The notes: generated by a model from the letters alone, not told the origin. 64,000 bases of DNA from Bacteroidota bacterium (GCA_018266575.1 JAFEAE010000001.1:62001-126000); one strand, 5' to 3'; counted from the stretch's first letter, positions 33,366 to 43,004 are shown. Made by a program: numbers and translations.

Positions 33366-36056
33366 ATGAAAAAATGTTTGCTGACGGTCAGTGCGCTCTT
33401 TTTCTTTTTTAGTTTTTCTTTCGCGCAGGTAAAACTGCAAAACCTGCTTGTCGAAAACCGTTCAAACCCGATAGGAATAGATATTATACAGCCGCGTTTT
33501 AACTGGGAACTGTTATCCGATAGAAGAAATACCAGGCAAATTGCTTATGAAATAAAAGTAACGGTTGGCAAACAAACAGTTTGGTCTACCGGAAAAATAA
33601 ATTCAGATTCATCTGTTCACGTTGCGTACAGAGGTATGGCGTTACAAAGCGGAAAAAAATATTTTTGGAAAGTGCGTGTGTGGGACAATTCAGGAAAAGT
33701 TTCTTCATGGAGCGAACCGGCATTTTTTCAAATGGCTTTGCTCAGCACGAACGACTGGAAGGCAAAATGGATAACATTTTCCTACAAGGAAGACCCTTCT
33801 CAGCAAAAAAGCCCTTTATTCAGAAAACAATTTAATGCAAACAAAAAAATTATTTCCGCTACAGCGTACATTACAGCACACGGTTTGTATGAGGCATTGA
33901 TCAACGGCAAAAAAATCGGTGATGCATTTCTTACACCCGGTTGGACAAGCTACAACAAACGCCTGCAATACCAGGTGTATGATGTTACGGATTTGTTGCA
34001 TGAAGGCAACAACGCAATTGGTGTTACACTCGGCAGCGGATGGTACCGCGGATACCTTGCCTGGAGCGATCATCATAATATTTATGGCAGTGACCTTTCT
34101 CTATTATTTCAAATGGAAATTACATACAGCGATGGTACAAAAGAAAATGTTGTATCAGATGAGAGCTGGAAATGTTCTACAGGGCCTATACTCAGTGCGG
34201 AAATTTATCACGGCGAAACGTATGATGCCCGTGAAGAAGTTCCGGGATGGGCAACTGTTTCCTACAAATACGGATCAAACTGGTTGCCTGTGAACGTTGA
34301 AGATTTTCCTTTTAATAATCTTATTGCCACATATAATGAACCTGTTCGCAAACATGAAATATTTTCTCCTGTAAAAATTTTTAAGACACCAAAAGGAGAA
34401 CAGGTGATTGATTTCGGGCAAAATCTTGTTGGCTGGGTTGTTGTGAAAGCAAAAGGAAATGCCGGAGATAAAATTATTATCAGGCATGCAGAAGTATTGG
34501 ACAAGCAGGGAAATTTTTATACGGAAAACCTTCGCGCAGCAAAATCAACGGACACATATTTCCTGAAAGGAGGAAGCGAAGAAACATTTGAACCGCATTT
34601 CACATTTCACGGATTTCGTTATATAAAAATTGAAGGCTATCCGGGAGAAATCAAACCCGAAGATTTTACTGCTGTTACCCTATACTCGGATATGAAACAG
34701 ACAGGAACATTTTCCTGTTCAAGCCCGTTGGTAAACCAATTGCAACATAATATTCAATGGGGGCAACGTGGAAATTTTTTAGATGTGCCAACCGATTGTC
34801 CGCAACGCGATGAACGGCTTGGATGGACCGGCGATGCACAGGTTTTCTCCCGTACGGCATCCTTCAATATGAACGTGAATGATTTTTTTGCAAAATGGCT
34901 GAAGGATGTTACAGCAGACCAGCATGAAAACGGAGCTGTACCCCACGTAATTCCCGATGTGCTCGGTAAAGGCGATGCAGGTTCTGCAGGTTGGGCAGAT
35001 GTTTCAACCATAGTTCCGTGGAATATGTATATCGCTTATGGCGATAAACGTATTCTTGAACAACAATATCCAAGCATGAAAGCATGGGTTGGATTTATGA
35101 CAAGCAAAAGCAATAATTATTTGTGGAATACAGGCGGCCATTTCGGCGACTGGTTATATTATGTTGGTGGTGGTTCAACAGATAATTACCTCATCGCACA
35201 ATGTTTTTATGCGCACTCCACGCAATTAGTGATCAATGCCGCAAGAGTTTTGGGACATGAAGATGATGTTGCAAGATATTCAGACTTGCTTCAAAAAATA
35301 AAAGATGCGTTCATGAAAGAATATGCAACGCCAAACGGAAGATTGATATCTGGAACGCAAACGGCTTATGTGCTTGCATTGGAATTTGATATGTTCCCGG
35401 AAAATTTGCGTAAGCAAGCCGCACAACGGATCGTGGAAAATATAAAACAATTCGATAATCATTTGACCACAGGATTTTTGGGAGCTGCTTATTTGTGTGA
35501 TGTGCTCACACGTTTTGGTTATACAGATGTGGCAAGCGGTTTGTTATTACAAACAACATACCCATCGTGGTTATATCCTGTAAAGATGGGCGCAACTACT
35601 ATCTGGGAAAGATGGGATGGAATAAAACCAGACAGCACATTTGAAGATGCAGGGATGAATTCTTTCAATCATTATGCGTATGGTTGCATCGGTGATTGGA
35701 TGTACCGTAAGATGGCTGGCCTTGATACGTATGAAGACGGTGTTGGCTACAAACATATAAAAGTGCAGCCGCATCTTTGCGAAGGCTTCACGAATGCATC
35801 TGCGAGTTTGCTGACTTATTACGGAAAGCTTAGCAATAGCTGGAAAACAGGACCGGATGCAATAACAATGGATGTAGAAATTCCTGCGAACACTACAGCA
35901 ACAGTTTTTCTTCCTGCATCACATGCAAATGATATTACAGAGAGCGGTAAAAGTTTGTCTGCTTCTTCCGACATAAAGATCACGGGTAACGAAGAAGGAT
36001 ATGTGGTGGCGGAACTGGGCTCCGGTGCCTACCATTTTGTGATCGTCAAAAAATAA
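33366..36056 (+). CDS. secreted alpha-L-rhamnosidase (GH78)
   Basis: 896 residues from the ATG at 33366, placed at the signal peptide MKKCLLTVSALFFFFSFSFA. Order: N-terminal beta domains including NRSNPIGIDIIQPRFNWEL, the Bac_rhamnosid N-domain (TAHGLYEALINGKKIGDAFL, GWTSYNKRLQYQVYDVTDLL), then the (alpha/alpha)6 catalytic barrel with PTDCPQRDERLGWTGDAQVF and the second carboxylate in TTIWERWDGIKPD, and a C-terminal beta sandwich. It removes terminal rhamnose from plant or microbial glycans. No SusC/D pair is present in the window. Confidence 0.95.
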   Translation: MKKCLLTVSALFFFFSFSFAQVKLQNLLVENRSNPIGIDIIQPRFNWELLSDRRNTRQIAYEIKVTVGKQTVWSTGKINSDSSVHVAYRGMALQSGKKYFWKVRVWDNSGKVSSWSEPAFFQMALLSTNDWKAKWITFSYKEDPSQQKSPLFRKQFNANKKIISATAYITAHGLYEALINGKKIGDAFLTPGWTSYNKRLQYQVYDVTDLLHEGNNAIGVTLGSGWYRGYLAWSDHHNIYGSDLSLLFQMEITYSDGTKENVVSDESWKCSTGPILSAEIYHGETYDAREEVPGWATVSYKYGSNWLPVNVEDFPFNNLIATYNEPVRKHEIFSPVKIFKTPKGEQVIDFGQNLVGWVVVKAKGNAGDKIIIRHAEVLDKQGNFYTENLRAAKSTDTYFLKGGSEETFEPHFTFHGFRYIKIEGYPGEIKPEDFTAVTLYSDMKQTGTFSCSSPLVNQLQHNIQWGQRGNFLDVPTDCPQRDERLGWTGDAQVFSRTASFNMNVNDFFAKWLKDVTADQHENGAVPHVIPDVLGKGDAGSAGWADVSTIVPWNMYIAYGDKRILEQQYPSMKAWVGFMTSKSNNYLWNTGGHFGDWLYYVGGGSTDNYLIAQCFYAHSTQLVINAARVLGHEDDVARYSDLLQKIKDAFMKEYATPNGRLISGTQTAYVLALEFDMFPENLRKQAAQRIVENIKQFDNHLTTGFLGAAYLCDVLTRFGYTDVASGLLLQTTYPSWLYPVKMGATTIWERWDGIKPDSTFEDAGMNSFNHYAYGCIGDWMYRKMAGLDTYEDGVGYKHIKVQPHLCEGFTNASASLLTYYGKLSNSWKTGPDAITMDVEIPANTTATVFLPASHANDITESGKSLSASSDIKITGNEEGYVVAELGSGAYHFVIVKK

Positions 36057-36286
36057 ATGTAGGATTGTCATTTATTTTCACTCATTATTTCCTGTTAAAT
36101 AGCTCATTGTCATAGTGCCGTTTGCAGGCTCATTGGCGCAGTATTGTATTTTTCTGCAAAACGCTTTTAAAAAAACAATTTTGTCTGTAAATTCAACCTT
36201 TAAATGGTAGTTATTGAATAGAATTATATAAAGGCCCGGGTATTTTGCGTTCCACTCACACGAGAAACAGATATTGATCAAAGCAC

Positions 36287-36778
36287 ATGGAATACCAGCA
36301 ATTTAATAACATGCTTAAGGAACAGATCGGTTCAATGCCATCTACAAAGCAGCTAGAATTTGCTGTGCTTATCTGTAAAAAATTATTTTTCGATTACCAG
36401 GAATTTTTCGACAATACAAAATGGGGCGACCCCGATACGCTGATGGACGCTGTATGTCTCTGCCTTCGTGCTATCAATAACAAGATTGATATCCCTGAAG
36501 TGGAGGAAATGATCGTGCAAGTTGACTCGATTACCCCTGCTACAGAGGATTTCAGCGACTGGCTCGGATCATATGCCATGAATGCATGCGTCGCTACTTC
36601 CGAAACATTATTGTTTTTGGTAGATAACAACCAGGACCATATTTACACTGTTGCCACATACTATACCGATACTGTAGATTTTAAGATACACGAAGAAAAC
36701 GAACTTACTTACAGCGGCATCAATGATCACCCCTTAATGATCGAAGCAAGGAATTTTTTATTGGAGAAAACAAAATGA
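36287..36778 (+). CDS. DUF416 family protein
   Basis: 163 residues, soluble, acidic. The start MEYQQFNNMLKEQIGSMPST, then LEFAVLICKKLFFDYQEFF and WGDPDTLMDAVCLCLRAI follow the DUF416 (YjaG-type) pattern of an alpha-helical domain. Biological role unknown in all members. Monocistronic; the 36057-36286 gap upstream shows nothing notable. Confidence 0.75.
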   Translation: MEYQQFNNMLKEQIGSMPSTKQLEFAVLICKKLFFDYQEFFDNTKWGDPDTLMDAVCLCLRAINNKIDIPEVEEMIVQVDSITPATEDFSDWLGSYAMNACVATSETLLFLVDNNQDHIYTVATYYTDTVDFKIHEENELTYSGINDHPLMIEARNFLLEKTK

Positions 36779-36860
36779 CGCATTGCCTGGCCGTCCTTGT
36801 CTGATCAATTAGTATTTTTTTCAAAAAAATATTATCTTCATAACAACTTCCTGACTAATC

Positions 36861-37961
36861 ATGCCTATCTACATGGACGTTCATATTGTACCGGGTGTAA
36901 AGGCAAAAAATGTTGCCGAAGCACATCATAAAGACCTGATTCACCAGGATGAATATTCCTGTAAATGCATGACCTATTGGATAGACGAACAACGCGAAAA
37001 TGTTTTCTGCCTCATTGAAGCGCCGAATAAAGAAGCTGTAGAAGAGATGCATAGTAAAGCACACGGGCTCATTCCCAATAAAATAATAGAAGTAAACAGC
37101 AATGTAGTACAATCATTTCTCGGGCGTATTTATGATCCTTCAGACGCGCAAATTACAGATGATGGTTTGAAGGTTTTTCACGATCCTTCATTCCGTATTT
37201 TATTGGTTACATCAATCACAGACCCGAATTTGTTGAAGCATAAACTTGGTGAAGAAAAAGCCAGCGGATTATTAAATTCATACAACACCATCATCCGGGA
37301 AAATATACCTGAATATTCCGGCAGGGAAGTAGAACATGAAGGAAACGGTTTCATCATTTCATTTTCGTCTGCAACAAAAGCGGTTGCATGTGCATTGTCC
37401 ATTCACGAACAAATACTCCAGCACAATGTGCATGACCTTGATTTTAAAATTGCCGTTAATGCAGGTGAACCGGTTGAAAAGAGCAACAAACTTTTCGGGG
37501 ATACCATTCAATTCGCAAATAATTTGTGCAGCATTTCCGGCAGGTCGAAAGTTGCGGTAGCTTCTTCTATAAAAGAATTGATATCAAAAGATCTTTTCAG
37601 CGAAAGCAAAAAGCATTTTCTGTCGCTTTCGCCGCAGGACGAAAATTTGCTTCGCTTATTATTTGCCCAATTGGAAGCAAACTGGCAGGATGCTGATTTC
37701 GATATCAGCAATTATTGCCAGGCGATGGCAATGAGCCAATCGCAATTGTACAGGAAAGCAATTTCCCTTACCAGTGTTTCTCCGAATATTTTATTGAAAG
37801 ATTTCCGCCTGGAAAAAGCAAAAGAAATGATGCGCAGGCAACATTACAATATTGCTCAAATCACGTTCGACGCGGGTTTCACCAGCGCATCATATTTCAC
37901 CAAATGCTTTAAAAAGAAATACGGTTTATTACCGATGGCCTACCTGGAATTACTTCACTGA
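36861..37961 (+). CDS. DUF4242 / cyclase-like / AraC-type fusion regulator
   Basis: 366 residues in three parts. 1-90: DUF4242 (nickel-binding-type ferredoxin fold; MPIYMDVHIVPGV, DEYSCKCMTYWIDE). About 110-245: a class III nucleotide-cyclase-like domain (REVEHEGNGFIISFSSATKA, FKIAVNAGEPVEKSNKLFGD), but the metal-binding aspartates are replaced (VTSITD for the FTDI position, GNG for GDG), so it is probably a sensor not an enzyme. About 270-366: AraC DNA-binding domain (FDISNYCQAMAMSQSQLYRK, AQITFDAGFTSASYFTKCFK). It is followed by a tandem operator candidate and a second DUF4242 gene, its likely target. Confidence 0.87.
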   Translation: MPIYMDVHIVPGVKAKNVAEAHHKDLIHQDEYSCKCMTYWIDEQRENVFCLIEAPNKEAVEEMHSKAHGLIPNKIIEVNSNVVQSFLGRIYDPSDAQITDDGLKVFHDPSFRILLVTSITDPNLLKHKLGEEKASGLLNSYNTIIRENIPEYSGREVEHEGNGFIISFSSATKAVACALSIHEQILQHNVHDLDFKIAVNAGEPVEKSNKLFGDTIQFANNLCSISGRSKVAVASSIKELISKDLFSESKKHFLSLSPQDENLLRLLFAQLEANWQDADFDISNYCQAMAMSQSQLYRKAISLTSVSPNILLKDFRLEKAKEMMRRQHYNIAQITFDAGFTSASYFTKCFKKKYGLLPMAYLELLH

Positions 37962-37983
37962 TCGTTCACACGAATAAATTTTA

Positions 37984-38041
37984 CCATTTATTGAACGATT
38001 TGTTCTATCCCTTTTTCCATTTATTGAATGATTTGTTATAG
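37984..38041 (+). promoter_or_regulatory. tandem 25-bp direct repeats, probable AraC-type operator
   Basis: CCATTTATTGAACGATTTGT continuing to 38008 is repeated at 38017-38041 (22 of 25 bases equal). The 33-bp period is three helical turns, as expected for an AraC-family protein binding direct repeats. It lies 60 bases before the secreted DUF4242 gene and just after the AraC gene. Confidence 0.6.
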
Positions 38042-38101
38042 CCATTCGCATGTTGGTGATAGTAACTTCATCTCATCAATTAACCTTTAAAAATTACTGT
38101 T

Positions 38102-38482
38102 ATGAAAAAGATCACCACCGCCGTTTTGCTAATCACAACATTATTATTTGCGGGTTATACCCATGCACAAAACACAGCCAATTCAACAACTACAAAACCA
38201 TCTGTTATGAAAATGTATCTCATCGAAAGGGACATACCTGATGCAGGCAAGTTAACTCCCGAACAATTAAAAGCCATCTCGCAAAAATCCTGCAGCGTTT
38301 TAAAGGATATGGGCCCGCAGATCGAGTGGGTACAGAGCTATGTTACCGGAAATAAAATTTATTGTGTGTACCGCGCAGAGAATGAAGAACTGATCCGGGA
38401 ACATGCAAAAAAAGGTGGATTCCCGGCAAATGTGATCACCGAAATTTCAACAACGATCAGCCCCGCAACTGCGAAGAATTAA
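38102..38482 (+). CDS. secreted DUF4242 protein
   Basis: 126 residues, signal peptide MKKITTAVLLITTLLFAGYTHAQ, then one DUF4242 domain (MKMYLIERDIPDAGKLTPEQ, KSCSVLKDMGPQIEWVQSYV, NKIYCVYRAENEELIREHAK). The family includes nickel-binding proteins of ferredoxin-like fold. It shares its domain with the N-terminus of the upstream AraC fusion, which suggests both sense the same ligand, one outside and one inside the cell. It has its own terminator. Confidence 0.85.
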   Translation: MKKITTAVLLITTLLFAGYTHAQNTANSTTTKPSVMKMYLIERDIPDAGKLTPEQLKAISQKSCSVLKDMGPQIEWVQSYVTGNKIYCVYRAENEELIREHAKKGGFPANVITEISTTISPATAKN

Positions 38483-38505
38483 AGGGGAAGTAAAAATTCA
38501 AAAGT

Positions 38506-38546
38506 AAAAAGCAAAAACTCTTTTATGTTTTTGCTTTTTTATTTTT
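38506..38546 (+). terminator. terminator of the DUF4242 gene
   Basis: AAAAAGCAAAAAC / GTTTTTGCTTTTT, a perfect 13-bp stem with an 8-base loop, then TTATTTTT. Confidence 0.75.
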
Positions 38547-38701
38547 AGTTTCTCCGGGGAGTCTCCACCAAACGAATTTGCGCTTTCATAAAGTAATTGC
38601 GGGACTCGCTGTAAATTCAGGCGGCGAGTTCCGCAAAGCAAATTGTATATCGAAAAACTTCATACAGAGACTCGCCTGAAAACTTAAACTACGGCGAATT
38701 T

Positions 38702-38724
38702 TAGTAGTTCGTCAAGCTCACTAC
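38702..38724. repeat. TAGTAGTTCGTCAAGCTCAC repeat, copy 2
   Basis: Copy of 25686-25709, again in a gap next to a tRNA gene. The 38547-38700 stretch shows GGACTCGC / GGCGAGTTCC and GACTCGCC words but no gene. Confidence 0.55.
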
Positions 38725-38732
38725 TACAAAAA

Positions 38733-38768
38733 TCCCCGCGAAACCGCAGGGACTTTTTATTTTTTCAG
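38733..38768 (-). terminator. bidirectional terminator next to tRNA-Gln
   Basis: CCCTGCGG / CCGCGGGG-like arms around TTTCG with A/T runs on both sides; on the minus strand it follows the tRNA directly. Confidence 0.55.
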
Positions 38769-38839
38769 TTGCCCAATAAGGACTCGAACCTCAACATTCA
38801 GAGCCAGAATCTGACGTACTACCATTATACGATTGGGCA
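38769..38839 (-). tRNA. tRNA-Gln(CUG)
   Basis: 71 bases. Acceptor TGCCCAA / TTGGGCA with discriminator A, D arm CGTATAATGGTAGTACG, anticodon stem TCAGA / TCTGA with loop TTCTGGC (CUG), T loop GGTTCGAGTCC. The following 38840-39282 gap has a GCCAGG / CCTGGC hairpin at 38965-38984 and otherwise nothing I can identify. Confidence 0.93.
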
Positions 38840-39282
38840 ATGAAGTGCAAAGATAGTTTTTTGCGGCTTTTTACCATTCAAAAAACATGAGCTTAAAAAT
38901 AAAGCTTGCAATAATAGTAATTTTCGTTAGCCTAAAAAAATATCTTAAAAACAAAATAGTTTCCGCCAGGCTTTTTTACCTGGCCGATATTTTCTTTTCA
39001 TACTAACGCCTGCAAACAATGCCCCTGGAATGTTTGCGATAAGATGTTTTAAAAACAGGAAAAAATATTCTGATAGCAACGGGTATAACTGTGTCGTATA
39101 CCCGATAATTGATAAGCTTTCGGTTTTTGTATGGCTATTGCTCTCCCAAGAAAATCATGCAGGACATTTTCATAACTTATAAATCGCATGAATTTTTGTG
39201 CCTTTAAATTTAATAATGATGGATAAACTTTTAACTTTTTCAACTACGGAACCCAAACCTGATTTTGCAATAATTGGTTTTC

Positions 39283-41694
39283 TTAATGCATATTGGCGTG
39301 CTCTGTTTTCCTGGCCCCGGATTTTTCTTCTGCCTCCCTTATGTTTTCAATTCCTTTTAATAAAGCATCTGCATTAAATGAAATGCTGTTGATTCCCTGC
39401 TCCACCAGGAATTGTGCAAATTCGGGGAAATCACTCGGAGCCTGCCCGCACAAGCCAATTTTAATTCCTGCTTTTTTGGCTTTATGAATTGCTGTTGCTA
39501 TCATTTCTTTCGCAGCTTCATTTTCTTCACTGAACAATGAACTTATTATCGATGAATCCCTGTCAATACCGAGTGTTAGTTGGGTTAGGTCATTCGATCC
39601 GATTGAAAACCCGTCAAAAATTTCTGCAAACTTTTCAGCAAGTAAAACGTTGCTTGGTATTTCAACCATTACATATATTTCAAGGGTATCGTCTTTACTT
39701 CTGTCAAGCCCGTTTTCCGACATTACTGAAATCACTTTCCGGCCTTCTTCAATTGTCCTGCAAAAAGGGATCATTGCTTTTACATTAGTTAATCCCATTT
39801 CTTCACGCACTTGTTTGATCGCCTTACATTCCAGCCGGAAGCCTTCTTTATACCGTTCATTGTAATACCTGGAAGCGCCGCGGAACCCAAGCATCGGGTT
39901 TTCTTCGTGCGGTTCAAATTCTAACCCGCCTATAAGATTTGCATATTCGTTTGTTTTAAAATCGCTCATCCGGACGATCACATCTTTGGGATAAAATGCT
40001 GCTGCGATTGTTGCAACACCTTGTGCGAGTTTGTCAACGAAATATTTTTCTTTATCCGGGTAATGATGTGTAAGCCTTTCTATTTCTTCTTTAGCCTGCC
40101 GGTCTTTTAGCTGATTGAACTTCACCAATGCCATTGGGTGCACCTGTATAAAATGTGTAATGATGAATTCTATCCGCATCAGCCCGACACCATCATTCGG
40201 ATAAGCTGAAAGTTTGAATGCTGCATCCGGGTCGCCGGCAATAAGCATAACTTCAGTTGACTCCGGTTTTTTGGTGCGGGAAAAATCAAGTGTGTCTTCT
40301 TTGTATTTTAAAGCGCCTTTGTAAACATGGCCGGTTTCCCCTTCACAACAGGAAACAGTAATGAGTTCACCATCTGTAATAATTTCTGTTGCGTTCCCGC
40401 AACCAACAACTGCAGGCACGCCAATTTCCCTGGCAACGATGGATGCATGGCTTGTTCTTCCGCCTTTATTGGTAATGATCGCTGAAGCTTTCTTAAGAAC
40501 AGGGTCCCAATCTGGCGAAGTAATATCTGTTATTACGATCTCGCCTTTATTCAATTTGTTGCTTTCTGCAGGGGATTTTAATACACGTGCAATGCCCGTA
40601 GCCACTTTAGTGCCAACTGCATTTCCCTCGCAGACCGGCCTGGCTTTTTCCAAAAGCGTATATTCCTTAACGTTAGTCTTATTTTGAGAATGCACTGTTT
40701 CCGGCCTCGCCTGTACAATAAATAACTCGTTGGTGTTCCCATCTTTTGCCCATTCAATATCCATTGGTTTTTGATAATGCGCTTCGATCAACAGAAACCA
40801 TTTTGCAAGTTGCGTTACTTCTTCATCACTCAATACAAATTGTTCCCTTTTTTCCGCACTTGTTTCTGTATTGATCACGGGGCCAGATGCATTGCTGCCC
40901 GTAGTATATATCATCGTTTTTTCTTTTTCTCCTAGCTTTTTCTGGATGATGGCTTTTTTATGCTGCAGCAATGTAGGTTTGAAAATAAAAAATTCATCTG
41001 GCGTCACTGCGCCTTGTACAATATTTTCCCCTAGTCCCCAGACACCACTGATGTGGATAATATCACGAAAACCTGATTCTGGTTCAAGCGTAAAACCTAC
41101 ACCGGAGCAGGCTTTGTCAGACCTCACCATTTTTTGAATCCCGATGGATAAAGCTACTTTGTCGTGATCGAAGCCATTATCTTCCCTGTATTTGATTGCC
41201 CTGTCGGTATACAATGATGTGTAACATTTTTTAACAGCTTCAATCACTGCTTGTTCCCCTTTTATATTAAGGAACGATTCATGTTGCCCTGCAAAACTTG
41301 CCTGTGGTAAATCTTCTGCGGTTGCACTGCTACGCACCGCAACTTCAATTTCCTTGCCTTTACCTAATTGATGATAGGCAGCAAGAATATTTTTTTTAAG
41401 GTCATCGGGCAAGCTGGCATTCAGCATCAACATCCGGGCTTTGCTGCCTGTTTCTTTGAGGTTGCTGAAATTTATCCTGTCCAGTTCCTGCATCACATTT
41501 TGCAAAGAATGCCGGATAACGTTGTGATCAAGGTAATACCAGAATGCTGCAGAAGTAGTGGCAAAACCATCAGGCACACGAATGCCTTTATCACCAAGTT
41601 TTGAGAACATTTCACCCAAAGAAGAATTCTTGCCTCCAACAACAGAAGTGTCATCAATGCTTATTTCACTGAACTTTTTTATGAATGTTTGCAT
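39283..41694 (-). CDS. ppsA: phosphoenolpyruvate synthase
   Basis: 803 residues from the ATG at 41694; an earlier in-frame ATG would add 11 residues. N-terminal ATP-grasp domain (VGGKNSSLGEMF, VRSSATAEDLPQASFAGQHE), swivelling domain with the phosphohistidine in GGRTSHASIVAREIGVPAVV, and C-terminal PEP-utilising barrel (RIEFIITHF, GSNDLTQLTLGIDRD, GLCGQAPSDFPEF). It converts pyruvate and ATP to PEP, AMP and phosphate for gluconeogenesis; a role in carbon re-routing during starvation or low oxygen fits the stress genes that follow. A FNR-type half-matched box lies 67 bases upstream, shared with the divergent DUF2892 gene. Confidence 0.95.
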   Translation of the reverse strand: MQTFIKKFSEISIDDTSVVGGKNSSLGEMFSKLGDKGIRVPDGFATTSAAFWYYLDHNVIRHSLQNVMQELDRINFSNLKETGSKARMLMLNASLPDDLKKNILAAYHQLGKGKEIEVAVRSSATAEDLPQASFAGQHESFLNIKGEQAVIEAVKKCYTSLYTDRAIKYREDNGFDHDKVALSIGIQKMVRSDKACSGVGFTLEPESGFRDIIHISGVWGLGENIVQGAVTPDEFFIFKPTLLQHKKAIIQKKLGEKEKTMIYTTGSNASGPVINTETSAEKREQFVLSDEEVTQLAKWFLLIEAHYQKPMDIEWAKDGNTNELFIVQARPETVHSQNKTNVKEYTLLEKARPVCEGNAVGTKVATGIARVLKSPAESNKLNKGEIVITDITSPDWDPVLKKASAIITNKGGRTSHASIVAREIGVPAVVGCGNATEIITDGELITVSCCEGETGHVYKGALKYKEDTLDFSRTKKPESTEVMLIAGDPDAAFKLSAYPNDGVGLMRIEFIITHFIQVHPMALVKFNQLKDRQAKEEIERLTHHYPDKEKYFVDKLAQGVATIAAAFYPKDVIVRMSDFKTNEYANLIGGLEFEPHEENPMLGFRGASRYYNERYKEGFRLECKAIKQVREEMGLTNVKAMIPFCRTIEEGRKVISVMSENGLDRSKDDTLEIYVMVEIPSNVLLAEKFAEIFDGFSIGSNDLTQLTLGIDRDSSIISSLFSEENEAAKEMIATAIHKAKKAGIKIGLCGQAPSDFPEFAQFLVEQGINSISFNADALLKGIENIREAEEKSGARKTEHANMH

Positions 41695-41761
41695 GACATT
41701 ATTTTCTTCAAAATTTATTTTCTGCACCAGGATAAAAACTGAGAAAGATCAAATCGCTTAT

Positions 41762-41773
41762 TGACTTTCATCA
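41762..41773. promoter_or_regulatory. CRP/FNR-type box (one mismatch) between ppsA and DUF2892
   Basis: TGACTTTCATCA; TGAT-N4-RTCA with C for T at position 4. 67 bases from the ppsA ATG and 68 from the DUF2892 ATG, so centrally placed in the divergent gap. Confidence 0.5.
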
Positions 41774-41841
41774 TGGATATCGATGCTGAAAAGAAATAAG
41801 TTTACCTGAATTAAATATTTTAAATCAAAAAAATAATTGTT

Positions 41842-42054
41842 ATGAAACTGAATATGGGAAGCACCGACCGGGTAATCCGCCTTGTTGTAGCAGGTATTCT
41901 TGCATTACTATGGTTCCAGAATATTCTTGCCGGAACATTAGGTGTGATTGCACTTATTGTTGCAGGCATTTTTTTTGTTACCGGTGTTATTGGCATTTGC
42001 CCGCTTTACAGTTTGTTTGGCTTTAATACCTGCAGCAAAAAGGGAACCGTATGA
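41842..42054 (+). CDS. DUF2892 inner membrane protein
   Basis: 70 residues: MKLNMGSTDRVIRLVVAGIL start with the GxxDRxxR motif of the family, two membrane helices, and the terminal GICPLYSLFGFNTCSKK with the conserved CPLY and Cys. These YgaP-like small proteins are often linked to sulfur transfer or stress, but function is unknown. First gene of a set with 42070 and the Nudix gene. Confidence 0.85.
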   Translation: MKLNMGSTDRVIRLVVAGILALLWFQNILAGTLGVIALIVAGIFFVTGVIGICPLYSLFGFNTCSKKGTV

Positions 42055-42069
42055 GTGAAGAAAAAATGA

Positions 42070-42432
42070 ATGCTGCAAATGCAAGAAATGAAACGAGTGG
42101 CGGTTTTAGTGCTTATTAGAGCAATACATTCATTGATATGGCTATTTTTTAATGTGGTGATATTTTACCTGCTTTATGCAGTATTGGTTAACAGGATCGG
42201 CCCTTTGCTGTGGATTGGACTGGCCCTGTTTGCGGGTGAAGGCTTGGTATTATTGTTATTCGGGATGTCTTGCCCATTAACGATCCTTGCAAGGAAATAC
42301 TCAGGTTCACAAAAAGATAACTTTGATATTTATTTGCCCGAATGGCTGGCGAAATATAATAAAACCATTTACACTTCTTTTCTTGGAGTGATCATTGCTA
42401 TTCTTATTTTCAGGCTGATTACAAATCATTAA
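42070..42432 (+). CDS. DUF2784-like three/four-TM membrane protein
   Basis: 120 residues with helices at about 12-32, 43-65 and 98-116 and the motif GMSCPLTILARKYSG followed by FDIYLPEWLAKYNK, which is reminiscent of DUF2784. 15 bases after the DUF2892 gene. Start ambiguous among three close Met codons. Function unknown. Confidence 0.6.
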   Translation: MLQMQEMKRVAVLVLIRAIHSLIWLFFNVVIFYLLYAVLVNRIGPLLWIGLALFAGEGLVLLLFGMSCPLTILARKYSGSQKDNFDIYLPEWLAKYNKTIYTSFLGVIIAILIFRLITNH

Positions 42433-42449
42433 AATATATTTCAACTACC

Positions 42450-42929
42450 ATGCACAAAAAAAGTGCAGGCATATTATTTTACAGACCTGGCGATGCAGCT
42501 TTAAAAATATTATTGGTTCATCCCGGCGGCCCTTTCTGGACGAATAGAGATGAAGGTGCATGGTCGATACCTAAAGGGGAATTTGATGAAAGTGAAAACG
42601 CATTGCTTGCTGCAAGAAGAGAAGTGAAAGAGGAATTAGGAATAGATGTTTCAGGAACATTTATAGAATTGGGAACTGCTAAACAAAAGAGCGGAAAAAT
42701 TATTTATTGCTGGGCAATTGAACACGATGTTGATGCATCGAAAATAAAGAGCAATACATTTGAACTTGAATGGCCCCCCAAAAGCGGGAAGAAACAAAAT
42801 TTCCCGGAAGTTGACCGCGCAGCCTGGTTTGCACAAAATGATGCAGAAAAGAAAATTGTCTCCGGACAGAAACCTTTCATTGAACGACTGATCGCATTCT
42901 TAGATCCGAAGGCTCACGGGCAGAGATGA
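42450..42929 (+). CDS. Nudix hydrolase
   Basis: 159 residues. Complete Nudix box GEFDESENALLAARREVKEELGI (23 residues, G-x5-E-x7-REVxEELGI) at about 45-67, which I give in the parts GEFDESENALLAA and RREVKEELGI. LLVHPGGPFW and WSIPKG precede it. It hydrolyses a nucleoside diphosphate derivative; similar short Bacteroidota/proteobacterial proteins are annotated as NTP or diadenosine pyrophosphatases. 17 bases after the previous gene, so same transcript. Confidence 0.88.
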   Translation: MHKKSAGILFYRPGDAALKILLVHPGGPFWTNRDEGAWSIPKGEFDESENALLAARREVKEELGIDVSGTFIELGTAKQKSGKIIYCWAIEHDVDASKIKSNTFELEWPPKSGKKQNFPEVDRAAWFAQNDAEKKIVSGQKPFIERLIAFLDPKAHGQR

Positions 42930-43004
42930 TCTTAGAACTTATGATATTTCCTCCCAAATTATATTTCTATATGAAAGCGGATATCATACATTATTCCCGT
43001 TTGA

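Noticed and set aside
37984..38041. Start of a CRISPR or iteron array
   Set aside because: Only two repeats, no replication gene; the position suits an operator.
42651..42836. Small frame opposite the Nudix gene
   Set aside because: It overlaps the conserved Nudix coding sequence and has no independent support.
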